A stretch of DNA of 64,000 nucleotides, taken from Mixophyes australis. Its lineage: Eukaryota; Chordata; Amphibia; Anura; Limnodynastidae. The notes beneath the pieces are model-generated. The model ran no database searches and was not told the origin of the DNA. It saw only the letters and a list, made by a program, of their open reading frames with translations. Shown in pieces: positions 1 through 11,205 of the stretch; the stretch's first letter is position 1; every line of letters starts with the position of its first letter. The stretch is from the NCBI GenBank assembly GCA_036250195.1, contig JAVHZZ010000060.1, forward strand, positions 124,001-188,000, read 5' to 3'. Both the position numbers and the translations under genes were made by a program.

Positions 1-358
1 CATCCCCACATGGGTTTCCCCCCAGCTGGTCTAGTGCATAGTAGTCTGACACAGTCATAGAGAGAACAATAGAGTAGCAAACTGGTTACTGCAGGGCTTA
101 ATCCCAGATGATGAATAGCAACTTCCTGTTTTAATCCCTTCTATACATTTATGTTGTGAAAGGGGCTCCAGCTGCTCCAGACTTCCTGTCCTCACTGAGG
201 GAGGGGGTAAATGGCCAGGATATAGTACAGCAGACAATTTGTAGTCCAAATAAGGCACATGGAGCCCACCTGGATATATTTATGAACCTGCAGTTTTAGT
301 CCATTGACTCTTCATTCAGAACCATATTATGAAATCCATATACTTCAACCAAATGAAT

Positions 359-860
359 CCACAGAGTCTTTATTATTATTATTATTATTATTATCGTTTA
401 TTTGTAAGGCGCCACATGGTTTCCGCAGCGCCGTACATAGTACAAACAGTAGACCATACAGGGCAAAACAGTACAGAACATTAAACATAAAATACCAATA
501 CTTCGTAAACTCCGGGCAGGCAAATACAGTAGAGACGGAGTGGAAGAACAGGTATGGAGACAGGAGGAAAGAGGGCCCTGCTCATACGAGCTTACATCCT
601 AAGGGAGGGTGAACAGAATCAGGCACAGAAGGGAGCCAGTGAGGCAAAGGGGAGAACCGAAGAGATGAGAGGTTAAGTGGATGGTTGGTAGGCCTTAAGA
701 AAAAGGTGAGTTTTAAGTGCCCGTTTGAAGGAGCACAGGTTGGGTGAGAGAAGGATGGAGCGAGGGAGGTCGTTCCAGTGAAGGGGGGCAGCGCGGGAGA
801 AGTCTTGGATTCTAGAGTGGGAATTATATGTGCCAAATGGGGATAACAATATATCCAAAT
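359..860 (-). mobile_element. CR1/L2-type LINE 3' end
   Basis: Read on the minus strand, 858-673 encodes the C-terminus typical of L2/CR1 reverse transcriptases (FSRAAPLHWNDLP, then FKRALKTHLF). A 3' UTR follows with the usual GTAAGCTCGTATGAGCAGGG, a GGCGCTGCGGAAACC segment and a terminal ATT/AAT microsatellite (about 366-390), which is how these LINEs end. The 5' part is missing. The microsatellite tail is longer here than in the second copy at 53,062-53,553. Confidence 0.85.
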
Positions 861-874
861 ACTAGTGACCAGAT

Positions 875-1137
875 ACATACCTTTGTATGGGGGGATTGTA
901 ACTGTAATCCTATCTCGGCACAATCAGCTTTTCTGTATCACTTTCAGTTTATATCTATTGTCAGACAGTGCATGGGGAAGCTGGGGGGGTCAGTGGCAGA
1001 ATATGGGTTACACTCCTTCCTGATTGGGACAGCAATGGAGGCTGTCAGCTGGGGCTGAAGTGACAAGATGATTATGTATATCGGGAAATGGGAATCAAGT
1101 GGTTTCAGATCTTATGTAAAGCTCCAGTTTCTACTAT
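875..1137 (+). pseudogene. Ngaro-type tyrosine recombinase C-terminal fragment
   Basis: Reading through stops gives GKLGGSVAEYGLHSFLIGTA, then SDKMIMYIGKWESSGFRSYV. This matches the C-terminal catalytic block of Ngaro/DIRS recombinases, and the better copy at 40,845-41,121 has HSFRIGAATVAAEEGVSEQS. The catalytic Arg of HSFR is Leu here and there is a stop after AVSWG, so it is dead. The Tyr of the RSYV motif is kept. Confidence 0.75.
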
Positions 1138-2012
1138 AAAGATTTAAGAAAAGGAGGTAGGAGATGTATTTCCAATTTGGAAAATCCCTCCACCTCTACC
1201 CCAGTCCCTCTCCCTTCTCCCCCTCATCATAAAAAATTAAAAAATAAAACAGCAGTTTGTTCTATTTGTTATATATATCCAACCTTACATGGTCTATCTT
1301 TGGTACGGGAAAAGTCCTCACTTGTACACTCACCACGTAGGCCGTTAATTCCCAACTACCAATTGGAATGTGACATAGAATATAATCTAAATTTCTATAG
1401 TCATTTGTATTTTTGCTTTGTTTTGTTTTATTTTATTTTTTGTTTCCTCTCCGATTTTTAGATTGTGTAACCTTGGTTCTTATTTAATGTCAACAACATG
1501 TACGGTTGTGCTGTATATTGATATCTATCTGCTGTTACAAATAAAAAGTTAAAAGAAAAGGAGGTAGAAGGGGGAGGAGATGTTGGGGTAGAAGGTGTGA
1601 GAGACAGAAAACACTAAGATAATGTGGTGAAGGTACGAGGACATGGTGGAGTATACAGAGAGTACCCCAGGAAGAAGAGGAGAGTGGACAAGGGAATAGT
1701 CAAGGAAAATAAGATGGTAAAGTGGTGGATACCTAGTAGTATAGCTGGGAAAATGGTAGGCTCAACTAAAGGAATGTGTATTTTAATCAATTAAGAAAGA
1801 TCTAACTAAGTATTTCATAATGCACAAGACGAAAGACAGAAAAAGAGTTAAAAAATGATATGTATGTAAATTAAATGATCCTTTAATGAGAATTAATGAC
1901 ACAGTGCAGCAGGTGGGAAATAATATCACACAAAGAGAGTTATAGAGGCCGGATACCCTGTACCTGTTCTACTAACAACTACCACAAGTACCACTGGTAG
2001 TTCTCCTGAACA
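1138..2012. other. Non-coding duplicated sequence; possible LINE 3' tail
   Basis: There is no supportable gene. The stretch 1,390-1,555 ends in CTGTTACAAATAAAAAG followed by A-rich sequence, which resembles a LINE 3' end with a poly(A) signal. The rest is A/G-rich and unrecognised. Confidence 0.35.
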
Positions 2013-2045
2013 TGATCAATAAATAAATGATGATGATGATCCAGC
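2013..2045 (+). mobile_element. Possible L2-type LINE tail
   Basis: The string AATAAATAAATGATGATGAT is the usual terminal sequence of L2-like LINEs, but no coding remnant is attached. It may be only a microsatellite. Confidence 0.35.
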
Positions 2046-2314
2046 TGGAAGCATGAAGACACAGAAGAGGAATGAAAGGCCAGTTAATGCCTTCATTTAT
2101 GGTGAGTCATAATTATAGATTATACTGATAATATTCCTCTAAATGATTAATTAGAGAATCCAATACACAATACATAATGTGATAAAAAAAATAGCACTTA
2201 ACTTAATACATTAATAACAGCAACTCTGCAGACATGTTGCCCTGTTGGAATCGCTCATACAGAGCAGACTGGCGCAATATTCACGCATGTGGGAATCAAG
2301 GAAGGAAAAATGAC

Positions 2315-2315
2315 T

Positions 2316-2358
<43 letters not shown>

Positions 2359-2372
2359 AATATTTAGATAAA

Positions 2373-2415
<43 letters not shown>

Positions 2416-2425
2416 GATAGATAAA

Positions 2426-2459
<34 letters not shown>

Positions 2460-2460
2460 C
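2315..2460. repeat. TA/TG microsatellite cluster
   Basis: Three TA runs are separated by short unique pieces (ACATAAATATTTAGATAAAT and a related one). The second copy (about 55,013-55,180) has longer runs. Confidence 0.9.
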
Positions 2461-3010
2461 AAGTTAACCCGTGCATGATACTCATGCATTCTAGTCAAAT
2501 CAAGCTACTTAAGGTCTTAAAAAGGTTCTTGTCATGCATTTGGACCTAGCCCAGGCCTCCTCAGGGGAAGAGCGTTAGTTCCCGACGCAAGCGGCCTTTT
2601 TAATGTGTGTTCATGAGGTAAAATTACCTCACGAAAATGAGTTTGACCCCTCAACTCGTAAATTTAGCCTTTACTACCCCTCCCACGGGGGAAGGGGGGG
2701 TGATGGAAGTTAACTGACTTGACTATTCTAATTTTTTTGTCAAATAATGTCAGTATACCAAATTTCAGGTCAATTGGATGAGCCCTTTCTGAGAACATAG
2801 TTTTTTCCACACACACTAACGCACGCCTCTACACATGTGTGTTCATGAGGTAAAATTACCTCACGAACATGAGTTTGAGCCCTACCAAATTTCAGCCCTT
2901 TTTGAATTTTTTTTCCCACACACACTAAGAATTTAGTAGGTCAGTGTATAACTCTGCCCAGCAGGTGGCGCTGCAACTTGTTTTTTTTTTTCCACACACA
3001 GACGCCACTA
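2461..3010. repeat. Dispersed repeat with doubled palindrome and CTCF-like site
   Basis: This is an unclassified interspersed repeat, also at 55,191-58,640 where it is split by an L1. The phrase GTGTTCATGAGGTAAAATTA with continuation CCTCACGA occurs twice (about 2,608 and 2,838). It contains the near-palindrome TGAGGTAA-AA-TTACCTCA. Near its right end is a full CTCF-type core. The line reading CCAAATTTCAGGTCAATTGG resembles 3' ends of RTE-like elements, but the family is not assigned. Confidence 0.6.
2958..2971 (+). promoter_or_regulatory. CTCF-type core motif
   Basis: CCAGCAGGTGGCGC fits the vertebrate CTCF core CCASYAGRKGGCRS at every position. It lies inside a dispersed repeat and is repeated at 58,588-58,601. 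Binding is not shown by sequence alone. Confidence 0.5.
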
Positions 3011-3017
3011 AGCATTT

Positions 3018-3018
3018 A

Positions 3019-3068
<50 letters not shown>
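3018..3068. repeat. TA microsatellite
   Basis: A (TA)n run ends the dispersed repeat. It is longer in the second copy at about 58,650-58,696. Confidence 0.9.
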
Positions 3069-3069
<1 letters not shown>

Positions 3070-4140
3070 ACTACATGATGATATTCACATTTCAATATCG
3101 ATCAATCCAATCTGTAGGGAACATTTACTTCCATTTATTGTATGATTCTCTCTAACACCAGAGGAATAATATATTGCAATAAATTGGAGATATGAGAGAA
3201 AAGACAGAGATTGTCCTGTCTATATTTTTCCAATTAACATTGTTTAATTCTCAAATAGCTCTGAAGCAATAACTAGGAGTTAATTGCAGGATGTCACCTC
3301 TCTCCTGATGATAGTTTTCAGTTTTCCGGTCATTGAAAGAGCAGCGCTTATAAGTCTGCCATAAGAAGATATCCCAACAGCGGCCACAGTGTTTGTGTGT
3401 ACAACCAACAACTCTATAACGTGACGCGTTTCTCCGCCTCCAAGTGAAATATTTTCAGACGGATGGAGCCCAAATTCTGCTTGGAAATCTAAAAGTATAT
3501 TGGCCAATCAGTAAGGGCCATCAATGAATCCAATTAGAACTCAGATCTTACATACATTTATGTATATGTCGTATGTAAGATCTCAGTTTTCTATGTTTAT
3601 CTAAAGAGACTGCAGCAGCTTTACATACACAAGGATTTATATTTATTATATCTTGTGCACATGTATCCTCTATTTATCTATTTTGGGAAAAAGGCTCTTC
3701 TGGGAAACTCTATTTTTATGTCTTGCTATTCAGAATCATCACATGGAAAATGTATATTTTGGGTATTTTTGCCCTGTGATTTCAGAAGCACACTCCAATG
3801 CATGCAATGTGTGCCTTGGCCATGCCCATTACTGGTGCTGAACAGAACCAGTTGCAAACAAAATTGCAATCTGGCAAATTTCTCAAGCCCAGTAACAACA
3901 TGACTGTGAGCTGTCATTTGTGCCAAAACACCTTTAAGGTCATCATACAAAATGGCCTCTCTGAAAGGTTACACCGCTCTCTAACACGCCTTGGTGAACT
4001 ATGAATTACTCGATGTACTCTCTCTTTTCCTGCTGCTTCTCATCCTGCTCCAAAATCATCCTTCTTCTCCTTCTACAGGACAAATCCACTGACCACTAGC
4101 ATAAGGTCAACTAGCTCTCTTATCATTTCCTATCATGTCC
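3069..4140. other. Duplicated sequence without recognised gene
   Basis: Short open frames of 60-80 codons exist on both strands and recur in the second copy, but none has a recognisable domain or splice context. 4,140-4,256 is an AT-rich tract (repeats of AATATTTTA-type words) that leads directly into the zinc-finger fragment. Confidence 0.5.
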
Positions 4141-4247
4141 ATCTTGTACACCTACAACAAACTTAACTTAAACACAAATCTAATATTTAATATCTATTTT
4201 TAATATTTTATTAATATTTATTTTATTTAATATTTTTAATATTTTAA

Positions 4248-4652
<405 letters not shown>

Positions 4653-4805
4653 TAAACTTGTTGAACATCAAAAATTTTACATAAGACAAAAGCAATTGGA
4701 AATGAAACAAGTTTTCCGCAATTCTCCAAATATTGTGAAATCATTTAACTGTTAATGTAAATTAAACAATTGATCCGTGTGTGTGTGTATATATAATACA
4801 TATAT

Positions 4806-6012
4806 ATAGTCCAGTCGTCCACAATATTAATATCGCTGACAAGTGAAGTGAATAACAGTTATTATCTCGTTATAATGGCACCTGTTAAGTGGTGGGATAT
4901 ATTAGACAGCAAGTCAACACTTAGTTTTTGAAGTTGATGTGTTGGAAGCAGGAAGAATGGGTATGCGTAAGGATCTGAGCGACTTTGACAAGAGTCAAAT
5001 TGTGATGGCTAGATGACTGGGTCAGAGCATCTCCAAAACGACAGATCTTGTGTGGTGTTTGCGGTATGCAGTGGTTAGTACCTACCAAAAGTAGTCCAAG
5101 AAAGGACAACCGGTGAACCAACGACAGGGTCATGGGCACCCAAGCGCATGAGGAGCATAGGCTAGCCTGGCTGGTCCGATCCCATAGAAGAGTTACTATA
5201 GCACAAATTTCTGAAAAAGGTAATGCTGGCTATGATAGCAAGGTGTCAGAACACACAGTGGATCGAAGGTTGCTGCCTATGGGGCTGTGTAGCCACAGAA
5301 CGGTTAGAGAGCTCATGATGATCCACCACCAAAATGCCTACAATGGGCAAGTGAGTGCCAGTACTGGACCATGGAGCAATAGAAGAGGGTGGCCTTGTCT
5401 GATGAATCGCATTTTCTTTTACATCATGGATGGCCAGGTGCGTGTGCATCGTTTAATATGGGGAAGAGAAGTCACCAGGATGTACAATGGGAAGAAGGCA
5501 AGCCGGTGGAGGCATTGTGATACTCTAGATTATAATCTACTGGGAAACATTGAGTCCTGGCATTCATGTGGGTGTTACTTTGACACATACCACCTACCTA
5601 AGCTTTGTTGCAGACCAAGTACACCTCTCCATGGCAGCGGTATTCCCTGAATGTAGTAACCTGTTTCAACAGGATAATGCACCCTGCCACATTGCAAAAA
5701 GTGTTCAGGAATGGGTTGAGGGACATGACAAAGAGTTCAAGGTGTTGACTTGGCCTCCAAATTCCCTAGATCTCAGTCCATTCGAGCATCTGTGGAATAT
5801 GCTGTAAGAATAAGTCCAAGCCTTGGAAGCCCCACCTTACAACTTACAGTACTTAAAGGATCTGCTAACGTCTTGTTGCCACATCACACAGGACACCTTC
5901 ACAGGTCTTGTGGAGTCCATGCCTCGCATGGTCAAAACAGTTTTGTTGGCACAAGGGGAGGGGGACCTACACAATATTAGGCGGGTGGTTTTAATGTTGT
6001 GGCTGTGTATAT
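4806..6012 (+). mobile_element. Tc1/mariner transposon, decayed
   Basis: Plus-strand pieces of a Tc1-type transposase are spread over several frames: RKDLSDFDKSQIVMAR (helix-turn-helix region, about 4,970), FQQDNAPCHIAKSVQEW (second Asp region) and WPPNSLDLSPFEHLWNML (Glu of the DDE triad, about 5,750-5,805). The right end, GTGGTTTTAATGTTGTGGCT, and the left end with CCACAATATTAATATC are degenerate inverted repeats of each other. Stops and frameshifts make it inactive. It resembles a Tc1 family I recall as widespread in fish and frogs. Exact ends are blurred by TA-rich flanks. Confidence 0.85.
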
Positions 6013-6470
6013 GGGTTATGTTGCCCTTATCTAATTTGCGAACGAGACAGGTGTGCACCACAATAAGCTAAGTGGTGCCGTGCACGGAATTGTTATGGCT
6101 GCCACTTGTAAGAAATTGTTAAGCCACATATATGAGGTCTCTTAGATCATTTGCCTCTGTTTCTGATATATTTTACAGGTAATGTGAGGCATTCCTAGGT
6201 GTTTACTTGGTGCAATCACGAACGATCTGCACTTAATTCTCAAGCCGCGCATGTGCACTGATGAATATGAACTGTGCATGTGCAAAATGGCCACCAGTTA
6301 TAGTATAAGTAATAAATGCACATATAGGTGAATTTGTTCTCCTGATAAAGTCTCTAGTAGACGAAACGTGTTGAGGTCATTACATGTTATATATTTCTCA
6401 AACTTTCTCTGTATCCAATATTGGAATTGAACCACCAGTAATTCAATCTTTTGTTTTCTGACTCCACTGA
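6013..6470. other. No recognised gene
   Basis: Contains the phrase GTAGACGAAACGTGTTGAGG at about 6,357. A related phrase (complement of CCAACGCGTTTTGACTCCTC) occurs at about 7,979. Such motifs recur in frog retroelement leaders, but I cannot assign one. Confidence 0.3.
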
Positions 6471-6478
6471 GTGGTGAT

Positions 6479-6645
6479 CAGGGGAGGGGTGGCAAATTTT
6501 AGCCCTGGGGGGAAACCTCGATTCAACAGCCTATTTGGACCATTTTAAAGGGAAAAAAAGGCTAGTGGCTAAGTGATCCAGCCCAAGGTAGCCCATTATG
6601 TGACCGGCCCGGTGGGCAGATGCCCCCCAGCCCAGCCTGCCCCTG
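6479..6645. mobile_element. hAT-type MITE (167 bp)
   Basis: Starts CAGGGGAGGGG and ends GCCTGCCCCTG, giving short inverted ends CAGGGG/CCCCTG. It is flanked by GTGGTGAT (6,471-6,478) and GTGGTGAC (6,646-6,653), an 8-bp target duplication with one mismatch, as hAT transposases make. No coding capacity. Confidence 0.75.
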
Positions 6646-6653
6646 GTGGTGAC

Positions 6654-7120
6654 TAATGACAGTGAGTACTGGTATAATTACACCTTGATTACAGATAAGA
6701 CTTTTATTTTTTTATTTTTTGTGAATGTGCAATTTTTATATTCAATAAATTTGTTTTTATGAAAAGATACTATATGGGATTTCTCATTCTTTATATCTAT
6801 GTATGGTGTGAACGAGACAAGCAGTATTGAGCCAACAGGAACCTGTACAGATAAGCAAAATAATTTATATTTATCTGGTACACATAGTATATGTGGTTTG
6901 GTGTGATATAACTCATCGGTGTGACAATATCACACTATTTTTGGTTATCCTTTTCTTCACGGGTACAGATGACTGGAGAAAGCATAAATGGTTCAAGCTG
7001 AATAACCCAGGATTCATGTGTTTTGAGCTTTGATGGAATACAGATCTGGTACACATCTGTAACACCTACTGGTTTTTGGAATCGCTCTCCTGAAAATACT
7101 ACACTATATATTTTATACAT
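6654..7120. other. No recognised gene
   Basis: AT-rich sequence with only short chance frames. Nothing with a domain, splice context or repeat signature was recognised. Confidence 0.4.
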
Positions 7121-7121
7121 G

Positions 7122-7123
<2 letters not shown>

Positions 7124-7183
<60 letters not shown>

Positions 7184-7305
7184 TTATAGTCATGTATAAA
7201 ATACATTTTAAGTAACATGCAATAATTTAGTTCTTCAGTTCTGGTATCTTTAAGTCAAACAATATGTATAATATTGATATTTAGAAGTCAAATAATATAA
7301 ATATT

Positions 7306-7361
<56 letters not shown>

Positions 7362-7370
7362 TTATATATT
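7124..7370. repeat. TA microsatellite pair
   Basis: Two long (TA)n tracts (about 7,126-7,180 and 7,308-7,362) flank about 125 bp of unique sequence. The intervening and flanking ATAATTATTATA words suggest local duplication. Confidence 0.85.
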
Positions 7371-8100
7371 ATATACGTGCTTGGGTGCTCACAAGTATAT
7401 GTAGGTTAAGAGACCAGTGGAAGTCTTCAAAAAGCAACACTTCCCAGCTGGATAATATATAACACATAGTGTAGTATGTTAACACTTAAATATCCTCCAC
7501 CCAGAAGAGCATTAAAGTCTAAAGACTAACGATTTTTCTTGTACAATAACTGGTGTTCAGTTCTTATTGGCGCTGGAAACCAGTGAACCACGTGTAGGTG
7601 AATGGGGTAACCCCCTTATATAATGTGCTTCCTTAAAAGCTTCTTGTATTATTGCGTTGTATTCTCTACATTGATCTTCATAGAGTCTTCTTTCAGTATA
7701 TAGCTCCCAATATGGAAATGTGAAAAAAGACCTAAAAATATCTACTGCATTATTCTTTATTACACCGATACCAAATATTTAAAAATACACTCACATTCCA
7801 TATAGATAAAAACTGGTGCACAAATAGGTACCATCTACATAAATATAGGGTGGATGACCCTACCACAAAGCTCACACGAAGACACGGAGGAAGGTAAAGC
7901 TGAAATTAGTCCCGGAATTCTCCTTCCAATCACCAACCAAGTGAACATCCTGGTCAGCGAGGAATCACCACAGTGACCAACGCGTTTTGACTCCTCAGAT
8001 TTGAGTCTTTCTCAATGTTACTAATTGTCTGACTTTTTAAAGTGTATAGCAGCCAATAAAGTGCCGCCGTGGAGACAAAGATCCTGTACGGAAGTCATCG
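7371..8100. other. Probable retroelement leader, unassigned
   Basis: No gene. The minus strand at about 8,020-7,965 reads GAGAAAGACTCAAATCTGAG and then AGTCAAAACGCGTTGG, a type of motif common in frog retroelement ends. It may belong to the Penelope-like element on the same strand at 9,481-11,637, but that link is a guess. Confidence 0.3.
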
Positions 8101-8104
8101 CTTA

Positions 8105-8545
8105 ACTCGGAATGAGGCTTGAAGGAAATTCATAGTGAGGCTGCATTCTTTTAGATGGAGTCAAAAATGAGGTTTGGATTTAGAAACAGATTTAATGCAT
8201 ATAAATACCAAAACGAGGCTTGGACTTAAATAAAAGAAAACTAATACACGCAAACACATTCAGCTCCAAACCGAGGCTTGGACTTAGATGGAAACAGGGC
8301 TAAAATATAAAGACCTCAAGCACTAAAACGAGACGTGGGCTGGAATATGGCAGAGCTAATACTTACAGCTATGTTGAGCTCCAAAACAAGGCTTGAACTT
8401 AATATTAAACGGATTTGTTTATGATACTATAAAAACTAAAATAAGGCATAAATCTAAATAAAACTTTTCTATAATAAAAAAAAAATTAACTTCTGAAATG
8501 AAGTTTTGGCTTGAATTTAAACAGAACTATACATGATATGAATTT
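8105..8545. repeat. Degenerate tandem repeat (about 55-65 bp unit)
   Basis: The phrase (A)CGAGGCTTGGACTTA recurs in drifting forms near 8,110, 8,167, 8,213, 8,271, 8,333, 8,389 and 8,500, each with ..AAACAGA/GCTAAT.. downstream. Units are too diverged to set exact boundaries. Confidence 0.5.
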
Positions 8546-9480
8546 TGAGAGTATTGATCCAAATATAAACATAGCTCTCTAAACATTTTTATTTATCCCA
8601 AAAACAAGACTTGAGAAGCTAATACAAAAATGATGTATCGGACATGTACAGGAATAAAACATACATTCATCAACACTATTTCCAGCGATACAATAGTCAC
8701 AATATAAATATTTTTACTTTGTCACAAGTCACCCTACCAGTTAAGTTACCAGAACCTGTCGTTGATGAGAGCTTCATCTTTAGCAACCTCCTTTCCTATA
8801 GAACCAGATGTGTTTGCCGGTGCTCGGTTGTCCCCAGGGCTTAATCTCGAGTAGTGGTAACTTAATTCAGGTAAGTGGGCACCACAGAGGACTACGCAAT
8901 GAGATGTTGAGCTGAGATCTCTATGGCAACTGGGATGCAGGATGCACCAGGACCAAATTTAGCAGGTATATGGAGTTTGCAACAGGATGCAGTACCAACC
9001 TTCACCAGTATAACAGATTGGCAGTGCAAAGTAGAGGATGGTATAATACCAGATGTGGACTGTGTAGAGTTGGAGCTAGAGAGCAACACAGTACAAGGGA
9101 AGGTGCTGGAGCAAGATCGAGCTGTAAATCAGGACTGTGAAACACTGCTGACACAGATGAGTTCAATGGAGTGGATAGCAAAAATAAAATGTAATAAAAC
9201 CCCAAAAATGAAAGTGCATAAGTTGTGTAAAAAATGAGAACACAATGATATGTGGAGTTTATAATTACCTATATGTAATGCCAAATGATGCCATTAGTAA
9301 ATATCTATTATACATTCTAATCTATTAGTTTGCAAGTAACTACCTTTCTGTATAACAATTGCTTTCCATATCTAGCGATCACCTTTGATAAATGAAACAG
9401 TTTTTATTACAGTGTATTCATATGAATTATAAGAATGTCAAATGTTTATCGTGATTATAACTTAACTGAGTTGCCCTGTA
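8546..9480. other. No recognised gene
   Basis: A plus-strand frame at 8,923-9,237 (104 codons, acidic, starts MATGMQDAPGPNLAG) has no recognisable domain or good splice context. I do not call it a gene. Confidence 0.35.
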
Positions 9481-10369
9481 TCAGATAAGAGCTAAACAAT
9501 CCATAAGGAGAATTCTCTTTGATTCCCTCTTGAGCTCCTGATGGAGATCTCCTCCTCTCAAACCCATCTTGATCTGTTCCATGACAAATGCCTGTAGTGA
9601 TCTTGGATCACAGTCATGGCACTTCATAAAGTGCCTTTCAACATATGTTAGTTGTTTTAAATTATCTCTGTCTCTCTTGACTCTCTTTATGTTGTTTATA
9701 TGCTCCAAGATTCTATTTTTGAGTGACCTGCCTGTCATGCCACCATAGTTTAAGTTACAGGGACAAAATAAGCAGTAAATAACATTCGGAGGGTTACAAT
9801 TTATGAATCCTTTGATTTAACTCTTGAGAACCGATCTTTAAACTCCTTTGTTTGTATCATAAATTGGCATGCCCGGCCAGAGCCGGATTTAGACCTCATA
9901 GGGCCCTAGGCAGGATACTGTTTTTGGGGCCCCTCCCTGCAACAATCCATAGCACTATATTTTTGCAGCCTACCATATACCCCTATAGTTACGTAGAAGT
10001 GAAAGCATGTGCTGCCGCATGCCTACCATATACCCCTATAGTTAAGTAGATATGAAAGTATGAAAGCATGTGCCGCCGCTGCGCGGCGGCACGCCGCCAA
10101 AGGAGGTGAGGGCGTGGCTTGCATCTTTGGGGGCGTACCTAACATGTGAAAAGAGCAAGGCCACCCTGCTGCAGAAAAAGGCACCCCTAAATAATTACCA
10201 AGCAGTCCCGTTTTTTTAAGTAGTTGGGTCAAAACAACATAATAAATATTGAAGTCAGGGCAGAAATACTTAAGTTGTTTGCAAAAATAATACGCATAAA
10301 TCCAAGTATGTGCTCCTGTCACTTTTGTCCCTCTATCATCACACTGTGCCCCTTCATTGTCACTTTTGC

Positions 10370-10945
10370 CCCTTCACAATATCACATGTGCCCTTTCACC
10401 ATCACCTCTGTGCCCATCACCATCACCACCTCTGTGCCAATCACCATCACCACCACTGTGCCAATCACCATCACCACCTCTGTGCCCATTACCACCTCTG
10501 TGCCCTTCACCATCACCACTTCTGTGCCAATCACCATCACCACCTCTGTGCCTCTTCACCATCACCACCTCTGTGCCCTTCACCATCACCACCTCTGTGC
10601 CAATCACCATCACCAATTCTGTGCCCCTTCACCATCACCACCTCTGTGCCCTTCACCATCACCACCTCTGTGCCCATCACCACTTCTGTGCCAATCACCA
10701 TCACCACTTCTGTGCCAATCACCATCTCTGTGCCCTTCACCATCACCACCTCTGTGCCCTTCACCATCACCACTTCTGTGCCAATCACCATCACCACTTC
10801 TGTGCCAATCACCATCTCTGTGCCCTTCACCACCTCTGTGCCCATCACCATCACCACTTCTGTGCCCCTTCACCATCACCACTTCTGTGCCCCTTCACCA
10901 TCACCACTTCTATGCCCCTTCACCATCACCACTTATGTCCCTTGT
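10370..10945. repeat. Minisatellite, unit ACCATCACCACCTCTGTGCC-type (about 18-25 bp)
   Basis: More than 20 imperfect units of CACCATCACCACCTCTGTGC with CCTTCA or CAAT linkers fill most of the hAT interior. All six frames stay open because the unit lacks stops, giving long low-complexity frames (His/Leu/Cys/Ala or Met/Val/Gly/Glu) that are not genes. Confidence 0.9.
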
Positions 10946-11039
10946 TTTACTTACCTTTCTATTGCGCGCTGCTCCTCCTCCGTCAGTCCAGATGTAAAAA
11001 AAAAAAAAAAAAAGAGAAAGAGTCACGTGATCGCTCGTC

Positions 11040-11100
11040 GGGTCCCGGCAGCCTCTCCTCCTCTCTCTATCACTGAGAGGAGAAGAGGCTGCCGGGACCC
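11040..11100. repeat. Near-perfect hairpin
   Basis: GGGTCCCGGCAGCCTCT at 11,040 pairs with AGAGGCTGCCGGGACCC ending at 11,100. Arms run about 26 bp with one mismatch and a loop of about 8 bases. Confidence 0.85.
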
Positions 11101-11111
11101 GATTCGCGGCA

Positions 11112-11205
11112 CCCGACCCCCCCCCCCCCTCCGATTCACGGCACCCCCCCCCCCCCGCACAAGTCGTGCGGGGGGGGGGGGTGCCGCGAGTCGGGGGAGG
11201 GGGCG
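11112..11205. repeat. Poly-C/poly-G inverted repeat
   Basis: CACGGCACC followed by a C run and CGCAC pairs with GTGCG, a G run and GTGCCGCG, with loop AAGTC. The long C and G homopolymers may be mis-sized in the assembly. Confidence 0.75.

Noticed and set aside
582..923. 113-codon minus-strand frame (and its copy at 53,276)
   Set aside because: Overlaps the L2 C-terminus in another frame. The 61-codon frame carries the recognised LINE motif.
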